Translations under genes and position numbers: made by a program | In this document: in pieces, positions 21,433-29,410 of the stretch | How positions within the stretch are numbered: position 1 is the stretch's first letter | Layout of the letters: the number at the start of each line of letters is the position of its first letter | The notes under the pieces: generated by a model | Told to the model about the DNA's origin: nothing | The model's input: only the letters and a program-made list of their open reading frames with translations | Database searches by the model: none | Source: a virus | DNA: 43,793 nucleotides | Strand: one strand, 5' to 3' | IMG/VR virus record: IMGVR_UViG_3300021479_000034 | Coordinates: 1 to 43,793 of that record

Positions 21433-21922
21433 GGCTTTGGAACCACCGAAGGTCCTGGGCGAGCATGAAGGGGTGAAGTTCAGGCGCGAGCGTTTGGCGC
21501 CGATCCTGCGCGAGATCCAGCCGCTGCTGAAGCGCGACTGGCTTGAGAACGGCATCGATCGCGAGGCGGCCCCGCTGGAGATCGACTTCGCGCGCTATCT
21601 TGATATGGACCTTGTCGGCATCCTCCAGATCATCACGGCGCGCGACGAGGAGCTTTTGGTGGGCTACGCTTTTGCCTACGTTCACCCCCACATCGATCAT
21701 TGCGGCGTTGGCTGGGCCATGCTGACGTGGTACTGGTTATTCCCTGAATACCGTCATGCCGGGATCGGCAACGCTATGATCGAGGCAATGGAGGGATTTC
21801 TGCGCGAGGCCAAGGTGTCCGTGGTCGAGGTGTCGGAGAAGATCACGAGCAAGCACGGGCTGTTCGACCGACGGGGCTACCGGGATGTGGACGTGGTGAA
21901 GCGCAAACTATTGGAGAGCTGA
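21371..21922 (+). CDS. GNAT-fold acyltransferase-like protein
   Basis: A 183-residue protein from GTG at 21371; a downstream GTG near 21473 is an alternative start. The GNAT core shows a strand (LLVGYAFAYVHPHID), the WAMLTWYWLFPEYRHAGIGN motif with acyl-CoA-binding R..G.G loop, and a final KHGLFDRRGYRDVDVVKR segment. GNATs transfer acyl groups from acyl-CoA to amines. In T7 a small acyltransferase-like morphogenesis protein (gp13) precedes the ejection genes 14-16. Here a GNAT also precedes three ejection-like genes, so a virion-assembly role may be likelier than metabolic acetylation. That parallel is inference. Confidence 0.8.
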   Translation: MKQRAARQPPPTKLSAPAPHEALEPPKVLGEHEGVKFRRERLAPILREIQPLLKRDWLENGIDREAAPLEIDFARYLDMDLVGILQIITARDEELLVGYAFAYVHPHIDHCGVGWAMLTWYWLFPEYRHAGIGNAMIEAMEGFLREAKVSVVEVSEKITSKHGLFDRRGYRDVDVVKRKLLES

Positions 21923-21923
21923 C

Positions 21924-22901
21924 ATGCCGTTTGGTGGAATGCTGTCCCTCGGCGCGGCCGGTGTCGGTATTGGATCGTCGCTCGCCGGTCTATTTGGCGG
22001 TACACCTGCTCAAAACGTCTCTTCGATGAACATGCCAAATATGGGGGGTGCTGCCAACAACGCGTACGGCAACATTGGCGGCCTGTCCAATTACAACATC
22101 GGCGCCGGCTATCTGCCACAATATCAGAGCATCACGCAGAACGCGGTGAACAACCCGTACGGTCAAGGCTATCAGAGTGGTGCCAACATCACGGGCGCGG
22201 CCGGCATGAATGCGGGCGCGCAACAGCTCGGCACAAGCTTGAGTACGTTGCCCGACGTGCAGGCATTGATGCAGATGGGTTTCGATCCGCAGCAGGCTTT
22301 GTACAACCGCACACAAAACCAGAACCAGCAACAGAACCTGGCGATGCTCAATCAGAGCGGCGTCGGCTCTACGCCCTACGGGCAAGGCGTGGCGGACCAA
22401 GCCAACACCAATTTCAATATCGATTGGCAAAACGCGCAGCTCGGGCGCGCAGCGCAGGCGGGGGGTGCGGCGGGTAATTTGCTGGGCGCCGCTGGACAGG
22501 GCGCGACGACAGGCCTCAATCAGATGACGGCGGGTGCTGCGCTGCCTTATCAGACGGCGCAAGGGATCACGGGCGATCAGCTGGCAGCACTGTCGGGCGC
22601 CAACCAGTTCGGTCAGAGCGTCGCCCAATTGCCGCAACAACAGATTGGCGATTATCTGTCCTACCTAGGCCAGGGCACCTCGCAGCAACAGGCCAACACG
22701 GGTTTGGCCGGCCTGCAGTTCAACCAAAGCCAGCAGCTGGGCAACCAGCTAGGGCAGGGCCTCGCGGGTCTGTCGAAGAACCCGGCTATCAACAGCTGGT
22801 TCGGCAACTCGGGCGGCGGTGGAGGATACGCCACCAACACATGGGGACAGAACAATCCCGGCGTCGCCGGCAGCGCGTTCTACGGGCCGGCCGCGGCATA
22901 G
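21924..22901 (+). CDS. Candidate ejection/internal virion protein (Gln/Gly/Asn-rich)
   Basis: A 325-residue protein starting two bases after the GNAT stop. It has a Gly/Ala-rich hydrophobic N-terminus (MLSLGAAGVGIGSSLAGLFG) that could act as a membrane-active helix. A long Gln/Asn/Gly-rich body follows (FDPQQALYNRTQNQNQQQNL, SGVGSTPYGQGVADQANT). Such composition with a glycine-rich amphipathic head is common for podovirus ejection proteins of the T7 gp14 type. Cys is absent. It forms a block with the next two genes. Confidence 0.6.
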   Translation: MPFGGMLSLGAAGVGIGSSLAGLFGGTPAQNVSSMNMPNMGGAANNAYGNIGGLSNYNIGAGYLPQYQSITQNAVNNPYGQGYQSGANITGAAGMNAGAQQLGTSLSTLPDVQALMQMGFDPQQALYNRTQNQNQQQNLAMLNQSGVGSTPYGQGVADQANTNFNIDWQNAQLGRAAQAGGAAGNLLGAAGQGATTGLNQMTAGAALPYQTAQGITGDQLAALSGANQFGQSVAQLPQQQIGDYLSYLGQGTSQQQANTGLAGLQFNQSQQLGNQLGQGLAGLSKNPAINSWFGNSGGGGGYATNTWGQNNPGVAGSAFYGPAAA

Positions 22902-22910
22902 GAGCGATCG

Positions 22911-24197
22911 ATGGCGTTCGGCGGTGCAGCAGCATCGGGGCTCTCTGGTTTGGCCGGTGTTTATCCCGGCTTCACGCAGGGCATGGAGACCGAGTACAAG
23001 CTTGGCGACATGAAGCGCAACGAGCTTGCCAAGGTCGCCATGGGCAACGCGCTGCAGCTCCTGTCGGGAGGGCAGGGGGGACCCCAGCAGCAACCGCAGG
23101 GCCCTCCTCCTCAACCCTTCGCGCAAGGGCCTTCACCTCAACAGCCGCAACCGCAGATGCCCCCCGGTGGTCCGCGTCCTCCCGGCGCACCTCCTGGGGG
23201 TATGCCCCCTCCTGGGGGGCCGCAGGCCGGTGGAGCCCCCATGCCGATGCGACCACCCATGCCTCCCGGTGGGGGCGGTCCCGGCATGGGCGGACCTCCC
23301 GGCATGCCCCTTCGCCCTCCGATGATGCCGCCAGCCGGTCCGCAGGGCGGAATGCAGCCGCGCCCACCGATGCCTCCTCCCGGTCAGATGCCTCCCGGCG
23401 GTCAGCAACAGGGACAACTTGACTGGCGACAACTGGTTCAAGCGGTCAAGCAGGCTAATCCGGACATCAAGCCCGACGTGATGGCGGAAGCGGTCAACCA
23501 GTTCCTGCCGCTGATGAGCATGCAGTCGCAGCAGGAGTGGCGTATGGTTAGCTTGCAGATCCGCGAGCAGCAGCTGGAGCAGCGCGAGCGTCAGGTGATG
23601 ATGCTGGAGGCGGGGCGGAACCAGCGCGCGGAGCTGTCGTCCGAAACCAGGAAAGACGTCGCGCACGAGACCAATGTCGTCAAGGCAGATATCGCCAAGG
23701 AGAACCGAACTCAAAAGGACAAGCAGTTTCAGCAGAAAGAAGATCGGCTGGAGCGATCGCTCAAGCTGCGCGAGGACAGTACATGGCAGCGGCTGGAGCA
23801 GCAGAAGCAGCAGGCACAGCAGCGCGTCGAGGCTTCGCAGGGCAAGCAGGGACTTGCCGAACTTAAAGCAGCGATCGACGCGCAGGACAAACATGTGCGA
23901 ACGCGCATCCAGGCGTACTCGTCAGCCAACACCATGAAACCGGACGAGCGCAAGAAAATGCTCGACGACGCCGACAAGAGTTATAACGATCAGATGGAGA
24001 TTATGCGCAACCAGTTCGGCGGGTCGTCGAAGCGTCCTGGTGGTGCTCCGAGCGGTGCCCCCGCCCGAACGCCGCCGGGATCGTCCGAGAAGCCTAACCC
24101 GGATGCCGTGGTGATCGTGCAGACCCCTGAAGAAGCCGAGAAGCTGAAGCCCGGCACCAAATACAAGACACCTGATGGACAAGAGTTCACACGGTAA
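22911..24197 (+). CDS. Candidate internal virion protein, proline/glycine/methionine-rich then coiled coil
   Basis: A 428-residue protein. A helical start is followed, from about residue 60 to 175, by a low-complexity tract of Pro, Gly, Met and Gln. A short folded segment comes next (WRQLVQAVKQANPDIKPDVM), then a coiled coil from about 200 to 330 (REQQLEQRERQVMMLEAGRN, KQFQQKEDRLERSLKLREDS). The C-terminal VVIVQTPEEAEKLKPGTKYK, T.DGQEFTR closing motif is frequently seen at the end of phage internal proteins. The flexible tract may let it unfold for passage through the tail. Position suggests a T7 gp15-like ejection role. Confidence 0.6.
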   Translation: MAFGGAAASGLSGLAGVYPGFTQGMETEYKLGDMKRNELAKVAMGNALQLLSGGQGGPQQQPQGPPPQPFAQGPSPQQPQPQMPPGGPRPPGAPPGGMPPPGGPQAGGAPMPMRPPMPPGGGGPGMGGPPGMPLRPPMMPPAGPQGGMQPRPPMPPPGQMPPGGQQQGQLDWRQLVQAVKQANPDIKPDVMAEAVNQFLPLMSMQSQQEWRMVSLQIREQQLEQRERQVMMLEAGRNQRAELSSETRKDVAHETNVVKADIAKENRTQKDKQFQQKEDRLERSLKLREDSTWQRLEQQKQQAQQRVEASQGKQGLAELKAAIDAQDKHVRTRIQAYSSANTMKPDERKKMLDDADKSYNDQMEIMRNQFGGSSKRPGGAPSGAPARTPPGSSEKPNPDAVVIVQTPEEAEKLKPGTKYKTPDGQEFTR

Positions 24198-26866
24198 TGG
24201 CAGAATGGCCCGGCACGCCTGTGCAGCCCACTGCACCCCAGTGGCCCGGCACTCCTAACCAGAAGGTGGAGAGCCGCTGGCCCGGCGCGCCTGTTTCTGC
24301 TACACCTCCTCCTGCGGCTAAAGCCGCTGGTGGAACTACGCCGCCAGCCCCGTCACCTGCGCCCGCTCGTGACGGGGCAACCAAATCTCCCGGCCTTATT
24401 GATCTGCTATCGACGCCTGAAGGGAGAGGCAAGTTGTGGGGCGCCATCAAGCAAGAGCCTGGTCGAATTGCGGAAGGCATACTTAGTTTGCCGCAGCGTT
24501 TTGGTGAAGCTGCGGAGCAGGACGTGGCGCACTTCAAAGAGCATGGCATGGGCACAGATTACGAGCCCAAGGTAGTAGGCCCAGCATTCGAGACTGCGAT
24601 GCTGATAATGGGGCGCACGCCGTTCGGCAAAGGCGCCGTCAAGCCCGTGATGCCTGAAGCGGTCGAGGCCGCGCGCAACGCCGGCAGCACGATCGAGAAA
24701 ATTTTCAGCCCCGAGACCGTTGATGCCAATGCCAAAAACGCGGTGTCGATGATCCGCGAGCAGGGCGGGATCGCGGCGCGCGACACCGCGCAGACGTCGC
24801 AATCGCTGGAGCCCGCATGGAAGAAGGTTAACGCTATGCCCGATGCCGATCGGGCCAACTTCATCGACTACGTTGAAGGTCGATCGGGCAAGTACGCAGG
24901 GATGGAAATCAAGGATGCTGAGCTGCAGGGCCTCGCGGACACGATGAAATCCGCGTTCAACAAGCGCATGGCCAAAATCGAGGCGATGTCCAAGTTCGAG
25001 CAGATGAATTTCATTCAGGACTACTACCCGCATTTCTGGAAAGAGCCGGGAGCAGCAGCTGTCGTCAAGCCAATGCCGGCCGGCGGTGCATCGCGGATGG
25101 GTAGTGGCGCCAGTTTGAAAGCGCGCAGCGTTCCTACGATCGCGGATGGTCTCGCGCAAGGTTTGACGCCAGTAACTACCAATCCGCTTGAAGCCACGAT
25201 GCGCTACGTCACCAGCATGGATCGGTTCATCGCCGCTACCGAAGTTCTGGAGACGGCCAAGAACACTGGCGACGTCAAGTACATCAAGCCCAAGGTGATG
25301 GGCGCCAGCGGACACCCCGAGAGTTTCAAGGTGCCTGAAGGGTGGAAGCCGCTTAACGGACGAGGCTCTACCGATGCTTCGGGAGCACAGGCGTATGCAC
25401 CTGAAGGCTTTGCGCGCATCTATAACAACTGGATCTCGCGCGGTATCCATGACGTGGACGAAGCGCTCGGTCACGGTTACGAAGGACTGCGCAGGGCGGG
25501 CAATACGATCACCGCGGCGGAATTGTCGTTCTCTGGCTACCACGCTTTGACGATGATGCAGGAGAGCATGGTCAACAACCTCGCGAACGCGCTAGGCTAC
25601 GCGCGCAAGGGGATGCCCGTCGAGGCGGCGAAGTCGCTGGGCAAGGCGCCGATCGCTCCGGTGCAACTTGCGATGAAAGGCAAGAAGGTGCAGGACGTCT
25701 ACCTGGGCCTGTCACCGGGCACGAAGGAGCTGCAACAGGTGACGGACTTGTTGACTGCGGCCGGTGGTCGGGCCAAGGGCGCTGCGCACGCGCCGGACTA
25801 TAATTTCTCCAGCAAGGGCTCGTACTGGACAGCCTTCAAGCGCGGTGCCTTGCGCGGTCAGATGGCGGCCGACCGTGCTGAAGCGCTGGGCAGTCCGATT
25901 GGCGCGGCCAAGGTCGCTTTCAGGAACATCGGCCGGATCGCCTCGACCGTGGCGCAGCCAATCTTCGAGAAATACATACCGCTGCTCAAGAATGGCGCGT
26001 TCTATGAAAATATGTCTGCGTGGCTAAAACAGCACCCCGAAGCAACGCGTGAGGAACAGGTCAACGCCGCGCGCCAGGTGTGGGACAGTATCGATAATCG
26101 ATTTGGCGAACTGGTGCAGGATAACATTTTCATGAACCAACTGATGAAACAGATGGGCATGCTGTCGCTGCGCTCGTGGTCGTGGTTTATTGGAGGCGAC
26201 ATTCGCGAGCTTGGCGGTGCTGCGCGCGACGTCGTTCGGGCGCCGATCAAGAAACCAACAGGTATCGGACCTAACGAAGGCAAGTGGACGCAGAAGATGG
26301 ACTACGCTATCGCACTGCCGATCGTCTACGGCACGCTGGCCGCGATCTACCAGGGCTTGAAGACCGGCGAACCTCCAAAAGATATGCAGGATCTTGTAGC
26401 GCCGCGTACGGGCGGTGTGGATGCTTCGACGGGTATGTCGGAACGGCTGATCATGCCGGGATACATGAAGGACGTCTTTGGCTTTATTGAGCATCCAGTG
26501 CAGGAAGTTACCAACAAGGCTGCGACCGGGATACGCATGACGGGAGAAATTGCCGGCAATCAGAACTGGCGAGGAGATCCTATTGTCCCTGGGCAAGGCG
26601 TGGAGGGTGCCCCTAGCTGGTTGCAGGCTTACTGGAATTATGCCACCGAACAACTAGGCCCGATCTCGGTTCGCAACCTTGTCAAGGGGCAAAAAGAAGG
26701 GTCTAATATCAGCAAGGTTGAAAGTGCGCTTGGTGTTCGCACGGCGCCGCGCCAGCTTACGGACCCTGAAGGGTTTGAGCAGATGATGAAGACCATCAAC
26801 ACTCGCAAGTGGAAGACCAAGACTAATTACGAGCGCAAACAGAAAAATCTGTACGAAGGGGAATAG
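24197..26866 (+). CDS. Large candidate ejection protein
   Basis: An 889-residue protein; ATG overlaps the previous stop as TAATG. The N-terminus has three WPG(T/A)P repeats separated by linkers, then an Ala/Pro-rich tract. The body is mainly helical with segments such as TMKSAFNKRMAKIEAMSKFE, QMNFIQDYYPHFWKEPG, GNTITAAELSFSGYHALTMM and RGALRGQMAADRAEALG. A basic C-terminus ends KWKTKTNYERKQKNLYEGE. Being the longest gene downstream of two internal-protein candidates, it fits a T7 gp16-like DNA-ejection protein, but no transglycosylase motif is obvious. Some membrane-like helices (SFSGYHALTM, YAIALPIVYGTLAAIYQG) support membrane insertion. Confidence 0.65.
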   Translation: MAEWPGTPVQPTAPQWPGTPNQKVESRWPGAPVSATPPPAAKAAGGTTPPAPSPAPARDGATKSPGLIDLLSTPEGRGKLWGAIKQEPGRIAEGILSLPQRFGEAAEQDVAHFKEHGMGTDYEPKVVGPAFETAMLIMGRTPFGKGAVKPVMPEAVEAARNAGSTIEKIFSPETVDANAKNAVSMIREQGGIAARDTAQTSQSLEPAWKKVNAMPDADRANFIDYVEGRSGKYAGMEIKDAELQGLADTMKSAFNKRMAKIEAMSKFEQMNFIQDYYPHFWKEPGAAAVVKPMPAGGASRMGSGASLKARSVPTIADGLAQGLTPVTTNPLEATMRYVTSMDRFIAATEVLETAKNTGDVKYIKPKVMGASGHPESFKVPEGWKPLNGRGSTDASGAQAYAPEGFARIYNNWISRGIHDVDEALGHGYEGLRRAGNTITAAELSFSGYHALTMMQESMVNNLANALGYARKGMPVEAAKSLGKAPIAPVQLAMKGKKVQDVYLGLSPGTKELQQVTDLLTAAGGRAKGAAHAPDYNFSSKGSYWTAFKRGALRGQMAADRAEALGSPIGAAKVAFRNIGRIASTVAQPIFEKYIPLLKNGAFYENMSAWLKQHPEATREEQVNAARQVWDSIDNRFGELVQDNIFMNQLMKQMGMLSLRSWSWFIGGDIRELGGAARDVVRAPIKKPTGIGPNEGKWTQKMDYAIALPIVYGTLAAIYQGLKTGEPPKDMQDLVAPRTGGVDASTGMSERLIMPGYMKDVFGFIEHPVQEVTNKAATGIRMTGEIAGNQNWRGDPIVPGQGVEGAPSWLQAYWNYATEQLGPISVRNLVKGQKEGSNISKVESALGVRTAPRQLTDPEGFEQMMKTINTRKWKTKTNYERKQKNLYEGE

Positions 26867-26868
26867 AC

Positions 26869-27147
26869 ATGGGCGCTCTCGAAGACTTCGCCAACGATGT
26901 GAACTCGATCACCACCGATCTCAACTCGCAGTTCGCCGCGCTCAATGACAAGAAGCTAAAGCTGAAGACCAAGGGCAACGAGCTGGCGGCGAAGTGGAAC
27001 GAATACCTGACCGCGCAGACCAAGGCGATGCAGGCCGCGGACGACGCGCTCAACCGGATCAGCAACGTACCGCTATCCGCGACCGCGATCCCCGCGCCGA
27101 CCGGCGGACCCATCAGTCAGATCCCGTTGAAGGTGCCCAATGGCTGA
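26869..27147 (+). CDS. Coiled-coil protein of unknown function
   Basis: A 92-residue protein starting two bases after the large ejection gene. Residues 5-62 are helical and charged (FANDVNSITTDLNSQFAALN, KGNELAAKWNEYLTAQTKAM). A Pro-rich tail ends in ISQIPLKVPNG. It overlaps the next gene by 8 bases. No family recognised; it may belong to the accessory group with the zinc-ribbon and ATP-grasp genes. Confidence 0.7.
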   Translation: MGALEDFANDVNSITTDLNSQFAALNDKKLKLKTKGNELAAKWNEYLTAQTKAMQAADDALNRISNVPLSATAIPAPTGGPISQIPLKVPNG

Positions 27148-27349
27148 CGATTTCATTCCGATGTCGCAAACCTGTGCCAACTGCGGCGTGACCGTCACCA
27201 ACGACGCGGAGCTTAACGCCAGACACCCGCTGGAGTTCATCGAGGCGCTGCGCGCGAGGGGTTGGTACATCCCACTGACGCAGGTCAGCTCGCTGCCGTC
27301 GTCAGGCATCAAACCGCATACGTGCCCCAAATGCACCTCCTCATCATAG
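27140..27349 (+). CDS. Zinc-ribbon-like protein
   Basis: A 69-residue protein. Two Cys pairs, CANC near residues 12-15 and CPKC near 63-66, can bind one zinc ion. Between them is a helix (NARHPLEFIEALRARGW) and a short beta hairpin. The last 19 bases overlap the ATP-grasp gene, so the two are probably co-translated. It may act as an adaptor or nucleic acid-binding partner; no specific family is claimed. Confidence 0.7.
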   Translation: MADDFIPMSQTCANCGVTVTNDAELNARHPLEFIEALRARGWYIPLTQVSSLPSSGIKPHTCPKCTSSS

Positions 27350-28674
27350 ACCCTCACGGTGACAGCCTCGACTTCGCGATGCGATGTCAGCGCGACGGCC
27401 ACGACGTGCGACACTTCATCCGCAAGAGCGACAAGACCGAGAACATCGGAAAAGGTCTCGTCAACGTCGTGGACAATTATCGCGCCTGGTCTCGCTGGGC
27501 CGACCTGATCTTCATGGCTGACAACACGCTGTACCTGACCGATCTCGATCGGTTGCGAGAGGATGGAGCGAAGATCATCGGGCCGAGTGTTGCTGCTGCG
27601 GAGTGGGAAATAAACCGTGGTACGGGCATGGAGGTGATGAAGAAAGCCGGCATCGAAGTGGCAGACTACAAAGCTTTCAAGGATTACGACGCTGCAATTG
27701 CGTATGTGAAGCGCGAGGATCGCCGGTTCGTCTCCAAGATCCTGGATGGTGGTCACGCCGACAAGGCGCTGTCCTATTGCTCCAAATCCCCTGAAGACAT
27801 GATTTATATGCTGCAGCGCTGGAAGAAGATGCAGAAGCTGCCGGGCACGTTCATGCTGCAGGAGTTCATTCCCGGCGTCGAGATGGCGGTCGGCGGCTGG
27901 TTTGGTCCCGGTGGCTTCTCCGCAGGCTGGTGCGAGAACTTCGAGTTCAAGAAGTTCATGAACGATGACATGGGGGTGGCGACCGGAGAGCAGGGCACCG
28001 TGCTTCGCTATGTTCGCGCCTCCAAGCTCGCGCGCAAGGTGCTACAGCCCCTGGAGAGTGCCCTTGAGAAGGTTGGCTACTGCGGCTATATTGACGTCAA
28101 CTGCATCATCGACGAGCGCGGCGTACCTTGGCCGCTGGAGTTCACGATGCGGCCGGGCTGGCCGACGCTCAATATCCAGATGGCATGCCACGAGGGCGAC
28201 TGTGCAGACTGGTTGATGGACCTATGGAACGGCAAGGACGCGAGGAATTGGGTGATGAACGCGGTGGCGGCTGGCGTCGTCGTCTCCATACCCGACTATC
28301 CCTACTCGCATGCGACGAAGAAAGAAGTGGTGGGTGTACCGATCTACGGGTTGCAACCGGAGACGCTGGAGCACGTCCACTTCTGTCAGGCTATGATGGG
28401 CACGGGACCGAAGAAAATCCGCGATCAATTCCTCGACGTGCCGATGATCACGACAGCGGGGGACTACGTGCTGGTGATGAGCGGGACCGGCCACGACGTG
28501 AAGTCGGCGACGGACGCGGTCTACCGCCGCTTAAAGACATTGAGCTTGCCAAATTCCCCGATGTACCGCACGGATATCGGACAGCGGCTGAAGAAGCAGC
28601 TGCCGCTCTTGCAAGCGCAGGGCTACGCGGCAGGGATGGAGTTCTCGACACCTCTACTCAGCTTGAGCGCGTAA
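27331..28674 (+). CDS. PurD-like ATP-grasp ligase
   Basis: A 447-residue protein, close to PurD length (about 430). ATG at 27331 gives a typical start MHLLIIDPHGDSLDFAMRCQ with a Rossmann-type first strand; no strong ribosome site is visible and coupling to the upstream gene is likely. ATP-grasp signs are the lysine region FVSKILDGGHADKAL, the adenine-binding FMLQEFIPGVEMAVGGWF and the metal-binding CGYIDVNCIIDE...PLEFTMRPGWPT, equivalent to VLEFNVRFGDPETQ in PurD. It therefore resembles phosphoribosylamine-glycine ligase, which joins glycine to phosphoribosylamine in purine synthesis. The changed RPGWPT segment suggests a different substrate. Such a gene is unexpected within a late virion operon. 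Confidence 0.75.
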   Translation: MHLLIIDPHGDSLDFAMRCQRDGHDVRHFIRKSDKTENIGKGLVNVVDNYRAWSRWADLIFMADNTLYLTDLDRLREDGAKIIGPSVAAAEWEINRGTGMEVMKKAGIEVADYKAFKDYDAAIAYVKREDRRFVSKILDGGHADKALSYCSKSPEDMIYMLQRWKKMQKLPGTFMLQEFIPGVEMAVGGWFGPGGFSAGWCENFEFKKFMNDDMGVATGEQGTVLRYVRASKLARKVLQPLESALEKVGYCGYIDVNCIIDERGVPWPLEFTMRPGWPTLNIQMACHEGDCADWLMDLWNGKDARNWVMNAVAAGVVVSIPDYPYSHATKKEVVGVPIYGLQPETLEHVHFCQAMMGTGPKKIRDQFLDVPMITTAGDYVLVMSGTGHDVKSATDAVYRRLKTLSLPNSPMYRTDIGQRLKKQLPLLQAQGYAAGMEFSTPLLSLSA

Positions 28675-28712
28675 CGCAGAAGGCGCTCGATCGCGCCGAA
28701 GGCATTCTCGAC

Positions 28713-28922
28713 GTGGATGTTGACATTGTCGATCCAGAGCAAGGCTCAGCGGTGCGCGCGCAGACGTCGGTCATCTCCACCGTGCTCTCGACGCAGGCCA
28801 AGGTGGACGAGAACCGGCTGCGGCGCCAGTCGATCGACCGCCTGCCGGCATTGCTCAAGCTCGTCAACGATACGGCCGCAAAACTGCCGAAGATCATCGA
28901 AGGGGAACTTGTGGAACCTTGA
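28713..28922 (+). CDS. Small helical protein after ATP-grasp gene (start uncertain)
   Basis: The frame ends at 28922 and has no ATG between the ATP-grasp stop and its end. GTG at 28713 is the first usual start, with GAAGG about 10 bases upstream, giving 69 residues. The frame stays open upstream over the last part of the ATP-grasp gene, including TQLERVTQKALDRAEG just ahead, so the true start may be earlier or use a rare codon. The protein is helical: TSVISTVLSTQAKVDENRLR, then SIDRLPALLKLVNDTAAKL. Function unknown. Confidence 0.5.
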   Translation: MDVDIVDPEQGSAVRAQTSVISTVLSTQAKVDENRLRRQSIDRLPALLKLVNDTAAKLPKIIEGELVEP

Positions 28923-28952
28923 GACGTTGCTGATCCTATACGGAGAACCGTC

Positions 28953-29108
28953 ATGTCTCTTATCGTGCTGATCATAGTTATTCTGCTGCTGGCCGGCGCT
29001 TTCGGCGGCATTGGCGGTGGCTACGGCTACGGTTTTGGCCACTACGGCACGGGCGGCATTGGTCTGGTGCTTGTGATCGTGCTCATCATTTTTCTCGTTG
29101 GACGTTAG
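28953..29108 (+). CDS. DUF3309-like small membrane protein
   Basis: A 51-residue protein, CGGAG before ATG 28953. Two hydrophobic segments (MSLIVLIIVILLLAGAF and GLVLVIVLIIFLVG) flank a glycine/tyrosine loop (GGGYGYGFGHYGTGG). This matches the layout of the DUF3309 family, common in Rhizobiales bacteria. Its function is unknown. It may help disturb the inner membrane late in infection and supports an alphaproteobacterial host. Confidence 0.7.
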   Translation: MSLIVLIIVILLLAGAFGGIGGGYGYGFGHYGTGGIGLVLVIVLIIFLVGR

Positions 29109-29117
29109 GAGGCGACC

Positions 29118-29309
29118 ATGCCGATCGGTCTGCTGTTCTGGATGCTGATGATCTTGTGGTTGCTCTTTGGCATCATCTGGTATCGCAACGGAGTGAGCTG
29201 GTCCTACGGGTGGAGCGGCAACACGCTGCTGCTGTTCGTCCTGCTTTTCCTGCTCGGATGGCATGACTTTGGTTTCATCCTGCAAGGCGGTGGTGGCCCT
29301 TTCCACTAA
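29118..29309 (+). CDS. Small membrane protein, last gene of late operon
   Basis: A 63-residue protein with TTAGGAGG before ATG 29118. Two hydrophobic helices (GLLFWMLMILWLLFGIIW and TLLLFVLLFLLGW) are joined by a polar loop with WSYGWSGN. It ends HDFGFILQGGGGPFH. The pair 28953/29118 could form a membrane or lysis unit. Likely related in style to the preceding DUF3309-like peptide, but no family is assigned. Confidence 0.65.
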   Translation: MPIGLLFWMLMILWLLFGIIWYRNGVSWSYGWSGNTLLLFVLLFLLGWHDFGFILQGGGGPFH

Positions 29310-29369
29310 GCCCTCAAGAACAAAGTCGGGCCTGTCCCCACATTGAAGATGAAGACTGCCCCTACCCTC

Positions 29370-29384
29370 GCGCCGAACCGGCGC
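29370..29384. terminator. GC hairpin in convergent gap 29310-29410 (possible bidirectional terminator)
   Basis: Late plus-strand genes and early minus-strand genes converge here. GCGCCG (29370-29375) and CGGCGC (29379-29384) form a perfect stem with a 3-base loop. No T-run follows on either strand, so an intrinsic terminator is not proven. Nothing else is seen in the gap. Confidence 0.35.
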
Positions 29385-29410
29385 CGCCATCCATCTGCCG
29401 CGGTTGCTAA

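Noticed and set aside
27262-27330. Earlier start for the ATP-grasp gene
   Set aside because: Residues before MHLLIIDPHGD have no counterpart in the fold, and the first strand of the ATP-grasp family begins at the chosen ATG.
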